From contig CP102273.1 in assembly GCA_025148965.1 (NCBI GenBank), positions 248,001-312,000 of the forward strand: a stretch of 64,000 bases of DNA, written 5' to 3'. This document shows positions 8,589-16,827 of the stretch, piece by piece (within the stretch, counting starts at the first letter, position 1; every line of letters begins with the position of its first letter). The notes under the pieces were generated by a model, which searched no databases, had not been told where the DNA came from, and saw only the letters and a list, made by a program, of their open reading frames with translations. The DNA comes from Intestinibacter bartlettii (GTDB lineage Bacteria > Bacillota > Clostridia > Peptostreptococcales > Peptostreptococcaceae). Made by a program: the position numbers and the translations under genes.

Positions 8589-8624
8589 GTTTTAAAATAA
8601 AATTTTAATTAGGGGGATAACAAA

Positions 8625-8933
8625 ATGAACGCAAGTGTAGCAATTCAAGTATTACCAACATTACCAGATAAGGAGTTAGTTCCAGTAGTGGACAAAGTAA
8701 TAGAATATATTCAAAGCCAAGGCTTAAAAACAGTAGTTTCACCATTTGAAACAACAATAGAAGGCGATTATGATAAATTAATGGAAATCGTAAAACAATG
8801 TCAATATGTAGCTTGTGAGGCAGGGGCTCCAGGACTTATGACTTATGTAAAAATAAATTTCAATCCTGGTCCAGATGGAATTTTAACTATATCAGACAAA
8901 ATAGATAAATACACTAAAAAGGACGGGGAATAG
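8625..8933 (+). CDS. MTH1187/YkoF-type thiamine-binding protein
   Basis: A 102-residue protein of the thiamine-binding (formerly DUF77, MTH1187/YkoF) family, a ferredoxin-like fold. The start NASVAIQVLPTLPDKELVPVVDKVIEYIQSQGLKTVVSPFETTIEG-like order is characteristic, with the short peptide VSPFETTIEGDYDKLM in the middle. Family members bind thiamine or its HMP moiety in the cytosol. AGGGGG precedes the start. It is the first gene of the operon and thiM follows 2 nt after its stop, so a role in handling salvaged thiamine or HMP is likely. Confidence 0.85.
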   Translation: MNASVAIQVLPTLPDKELVPVVDKVIEYIQSQGLKTVVSPFETTIEGDYDKLMEIVKQCQYVACEAGAPGLMTYVKINFNPGPDGILTISDKIDKYTKKDGE

Positions 8934-8935
8934 AC

Positions 8936-9775
8936 ATGAGTATTATAGAAGACAGCAAAGAAATCTTTGAAAATATAAAAAAAGTTAGACCAGTTATGCA
9001 TAACATATCTAATATAGTAACTGCAAATGATTGTGCAAATATAACACTAGCTTGTGGTGGCTCTCCAACTATGGCTGATGATCCTGATGAAGTTGAAGAT
9101 ATAACTTCTGCATGCAATGGTTTTGTATTAAACATGGGCAACACAGGCGGATTCATGGTGGAAACTATGCTTCGTGCAGGCAAAAAAAGCAACGAAGTAA
9201 ATCATCCAACAGTATTAGATCCAGTTGGTGCAGGGGCAGCGAAAAGAAGAAATCAAGTTTTAGAAACTCTATTAAAAGAAATAAAATTCTCAGTAATTAG
9301 AGGAAATGTTTCAGAAATAAAATTTGCAGGTAGCAAAACTTCAGGAGCAAAAGGTGTAGATGCTGCTGAAGGCGACAAAGTTACAGAAGAAAACCTAGAT
9401 GAAATGATTGCATATGCAAAAAATATAAGTGCAAAACTAGGTAGTGTAATAGCTATGAGTGGTGCAAGAGATATAGTTGCAGATAAAAACACAGCTTATA
9501 TAATAAGAAATGGACACAGCATGATGTCTGATATAACAGGAACAGGCTGTATGCTTAGTAGTGTAGTTGGGGTGTTTATATCAGCAAACCCAGATAATAT
9601 ACTAAAAGCAACAGCTGTAGCATTGAGCGCATATGGACTTGCAGGGGAATTAGCATATAAGAAAACCATGGAAATGGACGGTTATACTTCAACATTAAGA
9701 ATGAATTTAATCGATTACATGGGCAAAATGAATGCAGAAATGTTCCAAGGAGGCGCTAAAATTGAAGTTAGATAA
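8936..9775 (+). CDS. thiM: Hydroxyethylthiazole kinase ThiM
   Basis: A 279-residue ribokinase-like enzyme that phosphorylates salvaged 4-methyl-5-(2-hydroxyethyl)thiazole to THZ-P. MHNISNIVTANDCAN at the N-terminus lines the thiazole pocket. VLDPVGAGAAKRRN (about residues 85-98) and DITGTGCMLSSVVG (about residues 197-210, anion hole and catalytic Cys/Asp region) are ThiM signatures. It starts immediately after the thiamine-binding protein. Its 3' end contains the ribosome site and start of thiE, so the two are translationally coupled. Confidence 0.96.
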   Translation: MSIIEDSKEIFENIKKVRPVMHNISNIVTANDCANITLACGGSPTMADDPDEVEDITSACNGFVLNMGNTGGFMVETMLRAGKKSNEVNHPTVLDPVGAGAAKRRNQVLETLLKEIKFSVIRGNVSEIKFAGSKTSGAKGVDAAEGDKVTEENLDEMIAYAKNISAKLGSVIAMSGARDIVADKNTAYIIRNGHSMMSDITGTGCMLSSVVGVFISANPDNILKATAVALSAYGLAGELAYKKTMEMDGYTSTLRMNLIDYMGKMNAEMFQGGAKIEVR

Positions 9776-10418
9776 TGATGCAATAAAAAAATCAATGCTT
9801 TTATATGCGATAACAGATAGAGGATGGCTTAAAGAAGGAGAAACTTTAGAGAGTGTAGTTGAAGATGTTTTAAAATCAGGAGCAACTTTTCTACAACTTC
9901 GCGAGAAAATCCAAGGTCATGAAGAAATCGTAAAAACAGCGATAAATCTTCAAACTCTTTGCAAAAAATACAACGTTCCATTTGTAGTAAATGACGACAT
10001 AATGGCAGCAAAAGAAATAGATGCTGATGGAGTTCATATAGGTCAAAGCGACATGGAATATACAAAAGCAAGAGAAATTCTAGGCCCAGACAAAATAATC
10101 GGTGTGTCAGCTGGAAATTTAGCAGAAGCAAAAGAAGCGGAAAGAGTAGGTGCTGATTATATCGGTGTTGGGGCAGTATTCCACACAGATACTAAAAAAG
10201 ATGCCACTTCATTAACGATGGCACAATTAAAAGAAATAAGTGAAGAAGTATCTATTCCAGTTGTTGCAATCGGTGGAATCAGCATAGATAATGCGTTAGA
10301 ATTAAAAGGAACAGGCATCGATGGAATATGTGTAATATCAGCTATATTCGGAAGTGAAAATCCATCAGAAGCAACTAAAAAATTATTAGATTTATCAAAA
10401 CAAATAATATCTAAATAA
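9762..10418 (+). CDS. thiE: Thiamine-phosphate synthase ThiE (TTG start)
   Basis: A 218-residue TIM-barrel enzyme that joins HMP-PP and THZ-P to thiamine phosphate. YAITDRGW, FLQLREK, VVNDDIMAAKEIDADGVHIGQSDM and GADYIGVGAVFHTDTK are all ThiE signatures for pyrophosphate and thiazole phosphate binding. The start is taken as TTG at 9762 because a perfect AAGGAGG (9747-9753) lies 8 nt upstream; an in-frame ATG at 9732 lies upstream of that site. It overlaps the end of thiM by 14 nt. Its substrate HMP-PP would be the ligand of the proposed leader switch. Confidence 0.94.
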   Translation: MKLDNDAIKKSMLLYAITDRGWLKEGETLESVVEDVLKSGATFLQLREKIQGHEEIVKTAINLQTLCKKYNVPFVVNDDIMAAKEIDADGVHIGQSDMEYTKAREILGPDKIIGVSAGNLAEAKEAERVGADYIGVGAVFHTDTKKDATSLTMAQLKEISEEVSIPVVAIGGISIDNALELKGTGIDGICVISAIFGSENPSEATKKLLDLSKQIISK

Positions 10419-10457
10419 CAAAATAAAGATTTATCATTAAAGGAAATAATCAAAAAT

Positions 10458-11138
10458 ATGAGTCAAATAATTAAAGAACAACATAATGAGCAAATAAATC
10501 ATATTATAGATAAAAATAAAAAACTATTGATATTTGATATGGATGGTACACTTTTAGATTCTATGGGATTCTGGCAAAATCTAGGTAGAAGATATCTAGA
10601 AAGCAAAGGAAAAGCGCCAGAAAATAACTTGGAAAAAATAATAGAATCTATGACACTTAAAGAGTCTGCATCATATTTCAAAACAAAATACAACCTAGAA
10701 GAAGATGTAGAAAATATTATAAAGCAAGTGTTGGATTTTATAGAAGATAAATATTTAAACGAAATCCCACTTAAAAAAGGTGCAAAAGATTTTTTGATAA
10801 AAGCACATTCTGACGGATATAAAATGTGCATACTAACAACATCTGAAAAATCTCAAGCAATAGGTGCATTAAAGAGAACAGGTGTATTAGATTTATTTGA
10901 TGAGATTTACACAGATAGAGATTTTGATTTAAGTAAAAAAAATCCACAAATCTACGTCAAAACATGTGAAAAAATGGGGGAATCACCATCAGATACAGTA
11001 GTGTTTGAAGATGCACTATATGCAGTAGAAAGTGCAAAGAAAGCCCAATTTACAGTTATAGGAGTATACGATGAATATTCAAAATGTGACTGGCAAAATA
11101 TAAAAAACATCGCAAACAGTACAATTGATTGGCGATGA
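10458..11138 (+). CDS. HAD-family phosphatase (possible thiamine-phosphate phosphatase)
   Basis: A 226-residue HAD subfamily IA hydrolase. LLIFDMDGTLLDSM (motif I, nucleophile Asp and acid/base Asp), CILTTSEKSQ (motif II Thr/Ser), a Lys in LSKKNPQIY (motif III) and VVFEDALYAVESAK (motif IV) are all present, with an alpha-helical cap between motifs I and II. It is the last gene before the terminator of the thi operon. Some thiamine operons carry HAD phosphatases acting on thiamine phosphates, so that role is plausible here, but it is inferred only from position. Beta-phosphoglucomutase-like function cannot be excluded. Confidence 0.8.
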   Translation: MSQIIKEQHNEQINHIIDKNKKLLIFDMDGTLLDSMGFWQNLGRRYLESKGKAPENNLEKIIESMTLKESASYFKTKYNLEEDVENIIKQVLDFIEDKYLNEIPLKKGAKDFLIKAHSDGYKMCILTTSEKSQAIGALKRTGVLDLFDEIYTDRDFDLSKKNPQIYVKTCEKMGESPSDTVVFEDALYAVESAKKAQFTVIGVYDEYSKCDWQNIKNIANSTIDWR

Positions 11139-11145
11139 TATTGAT

Positions 11146-11198
11146 ATAATGAAAAAGCAAGTACATAATCTTGGGATTTGTACTTGTTTTTTCATTAT
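11146..11198. terminator. Bidirectional terminator
   Basis: A 20-bp arm (11146-11165) pairs with 11179-11198 almost perfectly. It is rich in A on one flank and T on the other, so it functions from either side between the convergent HAD gene and the gene at 11224-12078. Confidence 0.8.
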
Positions 11199-11223
11199 AA
11201 ATTTATTGACAAGATTGAATATG

Positions 11224-12078
11224 CTATTGATTATTTTCTAATTTTTTATAAACATCTAGAATTTCATCCTGTTTAACCTCACCATATGTAGTGAAAGGTA
11301 TAACATCGCTTTTATTTCCATATTTTGTTTTATACTCAATCTTTGGTGAAAAATAGAACATATTATATTTTTTCAAATCATCTTTAAATAAAATAAGAAT
11401 TTTAAGTTTGTCTTTTGGTTTTAAATTCTTGACCTCTTTTACTCTTTTGCCATTAACAAAATAATAAACTTTATCTATATAATCAGCATTTTTTAATTTT
11501 AATGAATCGATAATATTTCCAGATTCATTTATTAATTGCACATAATATTTATCCATACTTTCCGTAAAACCTATATTATAATATAACTCCAATTCATCAC
11601 CATTAGCGACTCTTTCTATATAAATATCGCCTATAGAATATGTTTTATCCAATAAATTTAAACTATTGATAGTATATGAGTTACCTTTATCTAAAAATTT
11701 AATTTCTAAAAGTATTGAATATAAACAAGTATTTTTATAATTGCTACCTTTATCAGCTTCTTTCAAATAGATTTCTATGTTATTTGTTTTGTCTTTGAAA
11801 AGTAAAAAATCATTAGAAGTATATTGATTATTAGATTTTATTTTATCGCTCAGATCATTAAATAATTTACTATTAGTAGAATCAATAAATACAAATGGAA
11901 GATTTAAACTTTTATCCTTTTTATCAATAGAAATATCTCCTTTATATTGAAGAAATAGTGGATTATTTACTGTTTGATCAGTAATAAGATTTTTATTTTG
12001 TATGAAAGCAAATCCTATTAAAATTAATAAAATAATTGAAAAAATTATTACTCTTGATTTAGAAAATTTTTTTGACAT
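11224..12078 (-). CDS. Membrane-anchored extracytoplasmic protein of unknown function
   Basis: A 284-residue protein I do not recognise. Residues 1-9 are basic (MSKKFSKSR), then a single hydrophobic segment VIIFSIILLILIGFAFI acts as a signal anchor, with no lipobox Cys. The remainder is hydrophilic and predicted outside the cell. It is rich in Lys, Asn, Asp and Tyr, with alternating beta-like strands and no evident catalytic motif. AAGGAGG precedes the ATG. It is divergent from the ECF sigma operon and about 130 bp from the sigma-dependent promoter, so a link with envelope stress is possible but unproven. Confidence 0.7.
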   Translation of the reverse strand: MSKKFSKSRVIIFSIILLILIGFAFIQNKNLITDQTVNNPLFLQYKGDISIDKKDKSLNLPFVFIDSTNSKLFNDLSDKIKSNNQYTSNDFLLFKDKTNNIEIYLKEADKGSNYKNTCLYSILLEIKFLDKGNSYTINSLNLLDKTYSIGDIYIERVANGDELELYYNIGFTESMDKYYVQLINESGNIIDSLKLKNADYIDKVYYFVNGKRVKEVKNLKPKDKLKILILFKDDLKKYNMFYFSPKIEYKTKYGNKSDVIPFTTYGEVKQDEILDVYKKLENNQ

Positions 12079-12209
12079 AATAAAGACCTCCTTTTAAATT
12101 GTTTTTAAAGTATTATACTGAAAATCAAATTTAATTATCTTATTATATAAATAAACTATAGATAAAATTATATTGTTTCAATATTTGTAAAAAAAAATTG
12201 GTGAAAATT

Positions 12210-12237
12210 GAAACAGATTCCTATTCTTTTTCGTTTA
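12210..12237 (+). promoter_or_regulatory. ECF-sigma promoter of the sigma/anti-sigma operon
   Basis: GAAAC (12210-12214), 17 nt, CGTTTA (12232-12237). The same hexamers with the same 17-nt spacer and a T-rich spacer end recur before the ABC operon at 13648. GAAAC/CGT is the classic ECF promoter shape, so autoregulation by the downstream sigma factor is inferred. The rest of 12079-12209 is AT-rich with no further recognisable feature. Confidence 0.7.
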
Positions 12238-12253
12238 TATATGAAAGAGTAAA

Positions 12254-12382
12254 ATGAGGAGTTTTTATTATGAAAAATATTATAAATTTGTAGTTAATAA
12301 TGATAATATTTACTTAAAAGGGTATGAAATTAAACTTGGAGAATTAGAAATAGTTTATTCTTTAGCAGGTACTAGAAAATAA
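12254..12382 (+). CDS. Small ORF (42 aa) leading the sigma operon, possibly frameshifted
   Basis: An open frame of 42 codons from ATG 12254, ending in LGELEIVYSLAGTRK. Its ribosome site is weak. A much better site (GAGGAG) serves an ATG at 12270 in another frame, which stops after seven codons. One extra A in the A5 run at 12273-12277 would join that ATG to this reading frame (MKKYYKFVVNN...). So it may be a decayed or frameshift-controlled 37-residue peptide gene, or a sequencing slip. It starts about 10 nt from the expected transcription start. The function is unknown. Confidence 0.4.
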   Translation: MRSFYYEKYYKFVVNNDNIYLKGYEIKLGELEIVYSLAGTRK

Positions 12383-12400
12383 TTATGGGAGAAATATATT

Positions 12401-12946
12401 ATGATTATGTATATGTCTTTAATAGATAATGAAGATGACAAGATAAAATTTGAAGATATTTACGGTAAATATAAAAAAATGATGTTTTGGATAGCGAATC
12501 AAATATTAAATGATGAACGAGATATTGAAGAGGTAGTACAAGATAGTTTTATAAAAATAATTAGAAATTTAGATAAGATTGAAAAAATAAATAGTAAAAA
12601 AACCAAATCTTTTATATCGATTATAGTTAAAAATACTGCTATAGATGTATATAGAAAAAATCTTTCAAATAAGGTAGAAGTTGAATTAGATGATAATTTT
12701 ATTTTTCCATCAGATGAATTAAAAGAAGTAGAAATAGAGGGGTTAAATAATATAGAAATTGCGATAATGAAGCTTACAGAAATTTATAAAGAAGTATTTT
12801 TATTAAAGTATAGTCATGAATTAGAAAATAACGAAATAGCGAAATTACTAAATATAAAAGAATCTACAGTTAGGGTACGATTGGCTAGGGGAAAAGAAAA
12901 GCTAGAATTTATTCTGAATAAAATGGAAGGTGTTGATAATGAGTAA
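12401..12946 (+). CDS. ECF-type RNA polymerase sigma factor
   Basis: A 181-residue sigma-70 family factor with only regions 2 and 4. Region 2 spans YGKYKKMMFWIANQILND and the DIEEVVQDSFIKI helix, followed by the DVYRKN end of 2.4. Region 4 is the helix-turn-helix EIAKLLNIKESTVRVRLARG (about residues 143-162) that reads the -35 element. The start at 12401 has GGGAG 9 nt upstream. The next gene overlaps by 8 nt and encodes its likely anti-sigma factor. Shared GAAAC-N17-CGTTTA promoters point to itself and the ABC operon as targets. Confidence 0.9.
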   Translation: MIMYMSLIDNEDDKIKFEDIYGKYKKMMFWIANQILNDERDIEEVVQDSFIKIIRNLDKIEKINSKKTKSFISIIVKNTAIDVYRKNLSNKVEVELDDNFIFPSDELKEVEIEGLNNIEIAIMKLTEIYKEVFLLKYSHELENNEIAKLLNIKESTVRVRLARGKEKLEFILNKMEGVDNE

Positions 12947-13631
12947 AAAAATTACGGACGAATTACTTTATAAATATTGTAAGACTGTAGATGAATATAT
13001 AACTGATAAAATACCTAATGATGAAGAAATAAATCATACGTATTCAGAAGAATTTGAAAATAAAATTAAGAAAATTATAAAGCAAGAAAATAAACATAAT
13101 TTTGTAGCAAAATTTTATAAATATTCTAAGAAAGTGGCAATCATATTTTTGATTATAATTTCTGTGTTGGGGGCAACTATGAGTATTGATGCTATTAGAT
13201 ATAGGGTACTTGAATTTATAAAAAATGTTCGCAGGGAAGAAACGAATTATAGTTTTAAAGGAAAGATAAAATCTGAAAATTTTAAAATACGAAAACCAAG
13301 TTATATACCAAAAGGATTTAAAGAAGTTAATTGTGATGAAATATCAGATTTTTATTTTACATTAGATTATTCTGATGGGTATGATTATATTTCTTTTGAA
13401 TGTACTAAATTAAATAATGGAAATTTTCAAATAGATACAGAAGATTCTATGGTGAATAAGATAACAATTAATGGAAACACAGAAGCTGATTATATAAAGA
13501 AAAAGGATAGACATATGCTTGTTTGGCAGGATGATGAAAATTATTATATTTTATTTATTAATGATATAGAAACAAGTAGACTGGAAGATAAGTATAATGA
13601 GTTGATAAAAATAGCAGAAAGTGTAAGATAA
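12939..13631 (+). CDS. Membrane anti-sigma factor, DUF4367-type sensor domain
   Basis: A 230-residue protein. About 65 cytosolic residues come first, for sigma binding, then one transmembrane helix (VAIIFLIIISVLGATMSI), then an outside domain. The latter begins with PSYIPKGFKEV and ends with VWQDDENYYILFIND and IKIAES, the pattern of DUF4367 domains found on clostridial anti-sigma factors. ATG 12939 is chosen because GGAAGG lies 8 nt before it. It overlaps the sigma gene by 8 nt, the usual arrangement of sigma/anti-sigma partners. There is no zinc-type HxxxCxxC motif. Confidence 0.8.
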   Translation: MSKKITDELLYKYCKTVDEYITDKIPNDEEINHTYSEEFENKIKKIIKQENKHNFVAKFYKYSKKVAIIFLIIISVLGATMSIDAIRYRVLEFIKNVRREETNYSFKGKIKSENFKIRKPSYIPKGFKEVNCDEISDFYFTLDYSDGYDYISFECTKLNNGNFQIDTEDSMVNKITINGNTEADYIKKKDRHMLVWQDDENYYILFINDIETSRLEDKYNELIKIAESVR

Positions 13632-13647
13632 AAAATTTATTAAATTT

Positions 13648-13675
13648 GAAACAAACCTCTCCTTTTTTTCGTTTA
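13648..13675 (+). promoter_or_regulatory. ECF-sigma promoter of the ABC exporter operon
   Basis: GAAAC (13648-13652), 17 nt, CGTTTA (13670-13675), followed by TATAT as in the copy at 12210-12237. It lies 41 nt before the first permease gene and just after the anti-sigma stop, so the transporter can be induced separately from, but together with, the sigma operon. Confidence 0.7.
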
Positions 13676-13716
13676 TATATATAAATTAAAATTTTTTCAC
13701 AACAAGGAGGATTAGT

Positions 13717-14535
13717 ATGTTAAATTTAGACATTTTAAAACTAAATAAAAGAAAACTACTAATAGGAATTTTTATATTAGTTATTTGTGGATATTTAAAT
13801 ATGATATCAATACAATCTCAACAAGGCTTATATGTTAATTTGGTTAATGTGCCAAAGATGACATGTTTTGAGTATTTTTTAAATATTCAAGGAGATGCTG
13901 TTGGTTTTTTACATATAGTATATTTTCTAGCGATTACACTTGTTATAGGGGATATTTTTATAAAAGAAAAAAAGAGCAGTATGCTTTACTTTAGTTTGGT
14001 TAGAAGTGATGTAAATCGATACATAAAACAAAAAATAATAGGTATTGGCTTTATGGGGATTGTGTTTATGTTTTTGTCTCAAGTTACGTTATTAATTATA
14101 TCGATGATTCTATATCCAATTGCATCTCCGTCTTTATCTCAAGAATATGTATTATACATAGGAAAAGAATTTTTTTCAAACCATCCATTTCTATATTGCT
14201 TTATTGTGATATTTAATTCTTGTATTATGACTTTTGCTTATTGTTGTTTTACTGTATTTATAAGTGTTATTTTTAACAATATATATGTTGTGTTGACTTT
14301 GCCATACTTATTTAATATAGGAATTTCAATATTTATGACAGGTTTTCCATTATATATTGGAAATGCAGGAAAGGTTATATATAGTCTTGCGCCGACTATT
14401 TTGGCGGGTGCTTATATTTCTAACTCTGTTAACTTCATACTTCCAATTTTATATTGGACAGTTTTAAGCATAGTTTTTTATTTTCTTTCAGTAGTTTCTT
14501 TTAAAAGTAAATTTGAGAATGAAAATATAATTTAG
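13717..14535 (+). CDS. ABC-2-type permease subunit
   Basis: A 272-residue membrane protein with about six hydrophobic helices; the first is LLIGIFILVICGYLNMI, and a large extracellular loop follows it. The loop FIKEKKSSMLYFSLVRSDVNRYIKQK resembles the coupling region of ABC-2 exporters. A perfect AAGGAGG lies before the ATG. It is the first of four exporter genes; the ATPase follows after 18 nt. The substrate is unknown: antimicrobial peptides or envelope-damaging compounds are plausible from the ECF sigma control. Confidence 0.75.
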   Translation: MLNLDILKLNKRKLLIGIFILVICGYLNMISIQSQQGLYVNLVNVPKMTCFEYFLNIQGDAVGFLHIVYFLAITLVIGDIFIKEKKSSMLYFSLVRSDVNRYIKQKIIGIGFMGIVFMFLSQVTLLIISMILYPIASPSLSQEYVLYIGKEFFSNHPFLYCFIVIFNSCIMTFAYCCFTVFISVIFNNIYVVLTLPYLFNIGISIFMTGFPLYIGNAGKVIYSLAPTILAGAYISNSVNFILPILYWTVLSIVFYFLSVVSFKSKFENENII

Positions 14536-14553
14536 TAAAGAGGGGATGATTTT

Positions 14554-15213
14554 ATGAGCAGTGAAGCTATTTTAAGATTTGAAAATATATCAAAGAATAT
14601 CAATCGTACAGAAATATTAAAAAATATAAATTTTGAAGTGGAAAGGGGTGAAGTTGTAGGTATAATTGGTAAAAATGGCAGCGGAAAGACTACTTTATTA
14701 AAATTGGTATCTGGGTTAAGTTATCCAACAAAGGGAGAAATTTATTTTTTTGATAAGAAGCTAGAACCAGGTTTTGTTGGAAGGTTGCCACAGAATATAG
14801 GTGTGCTGATTGAAACACCAAGTTTTATATCAAACTTATCAGGGTTTGATAATTTATATTATTTATCTAAAATAAGAAATATCATATCAAAAGACGATAT
14901 TACAGAAATGATTGAAAAGGTTGGTTTAGATTCTAATAATAAAAATCCTTTTAAAACTTATTCTTTAGGAATGAAACAAAGACTTGGGATTGCACAAGCT
15001 ATAATGGAAAATCCTGATTTGATATTATTTGATGAACCGACTAATGCATTGGACGATACAGGGGTTGAGATTTTTGCCAATATAATTTCAGAATACAAAC
15101 AGAAAGGTAAAAGTTTTATTTTAGTGTCTCATAATATGGATGAGATTAAATTGTTCTGTGACAAAGTTTATAAAATAGACAATTATACTTTAAAATTGCA
15201 GGATAAAATTTAA
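14554..15213 (+). CDS. ABC transporter ATP-binding protein
   Basis: A 219-residue nucleotide-binding subunit. Walker A is GKNGSGKTTLLK (about residue 39), the signature is YSLGMKQRLGIAQA (about residue 135), and Walker B is LILFDEPTNALDD, followed by a switch His in LVSHNMDE. The LGMKQR form of the signature is typical of BcrA/NatA-like exporters for bacteriocins, bacitracin or ions. It is the only ATPase here and presumably works with the three flanking membrane subunits. Confidence 0.92.
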   Translation: MSSEAILRFENISKNINRTEILKNINFEVERGEVVGIIGKNGSGKTTLLKLVSGLSYPTKGEIYFFDKKLEPGFVGRLPQNIGVLIETPSFISNLSGFDNLYYLSKIRNIISKDDITEMIEKVGLDSNNKNPFKTYSLGMKQRLGIAQAIMENPDLILFDEPTNALDDTGVEIFANIISEYKQKGKSFILVSHNMDEIKLFCDKVYKIDNYTLKLQDKI

Positions 15214-15229
15214 TTTATGAGGTGGGAAT

Positions 15230-16030
15230 ATGTTGCAATTTCAATTAAGAACATATATTTTTAATAATTATAAAAAGTTAATAATTTCTATGATTTTGAT
15301 TGTATTATTATCCTTTTATAGTCTTATGAATGTACCATATTTATATTTGCCAGAAGGGGCTAGGATTAATTTTGGTGATTATTTGATAGGGGAATTGAAT
15401 ATGATCCAATTAATTATGTTTATTGCATATCCTTCAATTTTTTCATTTCTAGTTTTAAATATAATTCGTGGAGATTTTGAAGATAATTATATACAATTGA
15501 TTTTTCCAAGAACGACAAGTAGGTTTATATATCTATTAAATAAATTTATAATAATAATCTTTGTGGCGCTTTGTTTTACTATGACTGTGGTTTTATCAAA
15601 ACTTGTAATATCTTTTGTTTTAAAAATACCTTTCGAAAATAAATGCTATAATTATATATTTCACACAATGAAATATCATAATGTTTATGAAGTGTATTTT
15701 TGTAATATACTGTTGTTTTTTACTGGGCTTGTTTTCATAGGGATGATAGCTTTGTTTTTATCACTTTACATAAAAAATATTGGATTTAGCATAGGTATAA
15801 TTATCTTTGGAGGTTTTGTACATAATGCTATGTTCATATTTGGAGGAAAGATTATTTATTTGTTACCATTTACTCAATATATACTAATATTACACAAGGA
15901 ATGTGGGTCAGTTTTGGATAAGTTTTCTCTGCAATTTTCGTATGCATATATGTTGATTTCAATAGTTATCATATTTTTTATGTTACTTAGAATTTTGAAT
16001 AAGAAAGAGATAGGTGAGTTTTCTATATGA
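15230..16030 (+). CDS. ABC exporter membrane subunit
   Basis: A 266-residue protein with about six transmembrane segments. The first is KLIISMILIVLLSFYSLM, followed by an outside loop and then YPSIFSFLVLNIIRGDFEDNY. The sequence is very poor in charged residues outside the short loops, as for ABC-2 permeases. GAGGTGG precedes the ATG, 16 nt after the ATPase stop. It overlaps the next gene by 4 nt (ATGA), so the two are probably made together and may form a heterodimer. Confidence 0.72.
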   Translation: MLQFQLRTYIFNNYKKLIISMILIVLLSFYSLMNVPYLYLPEGARINFGDYLIGELNMIQLIMFIAYPSIFSFLVLNIIRGDFEDNYIQLIFPRTTSRFIYLLNKFIIIIFVALCFTMTVVLSKLVISFVLKIPFENKCYNYIFHTMKYHNVYEVYFCNILLFFTGLVFIGMIALFLSLYIKNIGFSIGIIIFGGFVHNAMFIFGGKIIYLLPFTQYILILHKECGSVLDKFSLQFSYAYMLISIVIIFFMLLRILNKKEIGEFSI

Positions 16031-16818
16031 TGGATATTATTTTTTTTCAGTTTAAGCATAGCTTTATTAAGAAGAAAAACATAAAATTTTTTATAGCAAT
16101 ATTGTTTATACTATTTATTTTTTTATTCAAAATAAAACACTACTTCAGAGATTATGATTTAAATGGTGGACTAAAGGATTATATGATTTTTTCTGTTGGA
16201 GGTTGGGAAAATCCTGTCTTATTCACATCTTTGTTAGAATGGAGTTTTTTTATATTTTTAATCTTATGTATGTCTATTAATATAACTAATGACTTTGAAA
16301 AGCTGTATATTATCACTTTAAACAGGATTGGTTCTAAATTAAAATCTTGGATTTATATTTGTATAAATGAATTGTTTTTTTGTATTTTAATAACGATATT
16401 AGTGTATGTAAGTGGTTTATTAATAGGAGGGAGTTTTTTAGGCTATAATCCGAATTCGACAGGATACACAAGAGTGTTTTATAAAAATTTGTGTGATGTT
16501 AATTTCAGTATTTTATTGATAAGCGAATTTATAAATTTTTTTACAGGTATATATCTTCTTCAAATTATCATAAGGGGATTTTCTAGTATTTTTCATAAAA
16601 TAAATACATTTTATGTTTTTGTTCTTATAGTGTGCATGTTTAGTGGATTTTTATTTATATATTCCAACATACCTAAAATACTATGTCCTATTTTTTATCC
16701 AAGTTTATTTTCGTTAAATTTAACATCTCTATATTTTAATATATTTATGAATATTGTATTGACAATTTTATTCATAATTTTGGGGTATTTTCTGTATTTA
16801 AAGATAGATGTAAATTAA
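16027..16818 (+). CDS. ABC exporter membrane subunit
   Basis: A 263-residue polytopic protein with about six helices, for example FFIAILFILFIFLF near the N-terminus and IVLTILFIILGYFLYL at the C-terminus. An outside loop near residues 40-65 is rich in Gly, Asp and Trp. It starts inside the stop of the preceding permease (ATGA overlap) and ends at a terminator. Family membership is inferred from topology and operon position rather than from a signature motif. Confidence 0.7.
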   Translation: MMDIIFFQFKHSFIKKKNIKFFIAILFILFIFLFKIKHYFRDYDLNGGLKDYMIFSVGGWENPVLFTSLLEWSFFIFLILCMSINITNDFEKLYIITLNRIGSKLKSWIYICINELFFCILITILVYVSGLLIGGSFLGYNPNSTGYTRVFYKNLCDVNFSILLISEFINFFTGIYLLQIIIRGFSSIFHKINTFYVFVLIVCMFSGFLFIYSNIPKILCPIFYPSLFSLNLTSLYFNIFMNIVLTILFIILGYFLYLKIDVN

Positions 16819-16827
16819 ATAAAAGAT

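Noticed and set aside
8472-8624. TPP riboswitch before the thi operon
   Set aside because: None of the conserved TPP core (such as CUGAGA) is present, and the leader after the promoter is too short.
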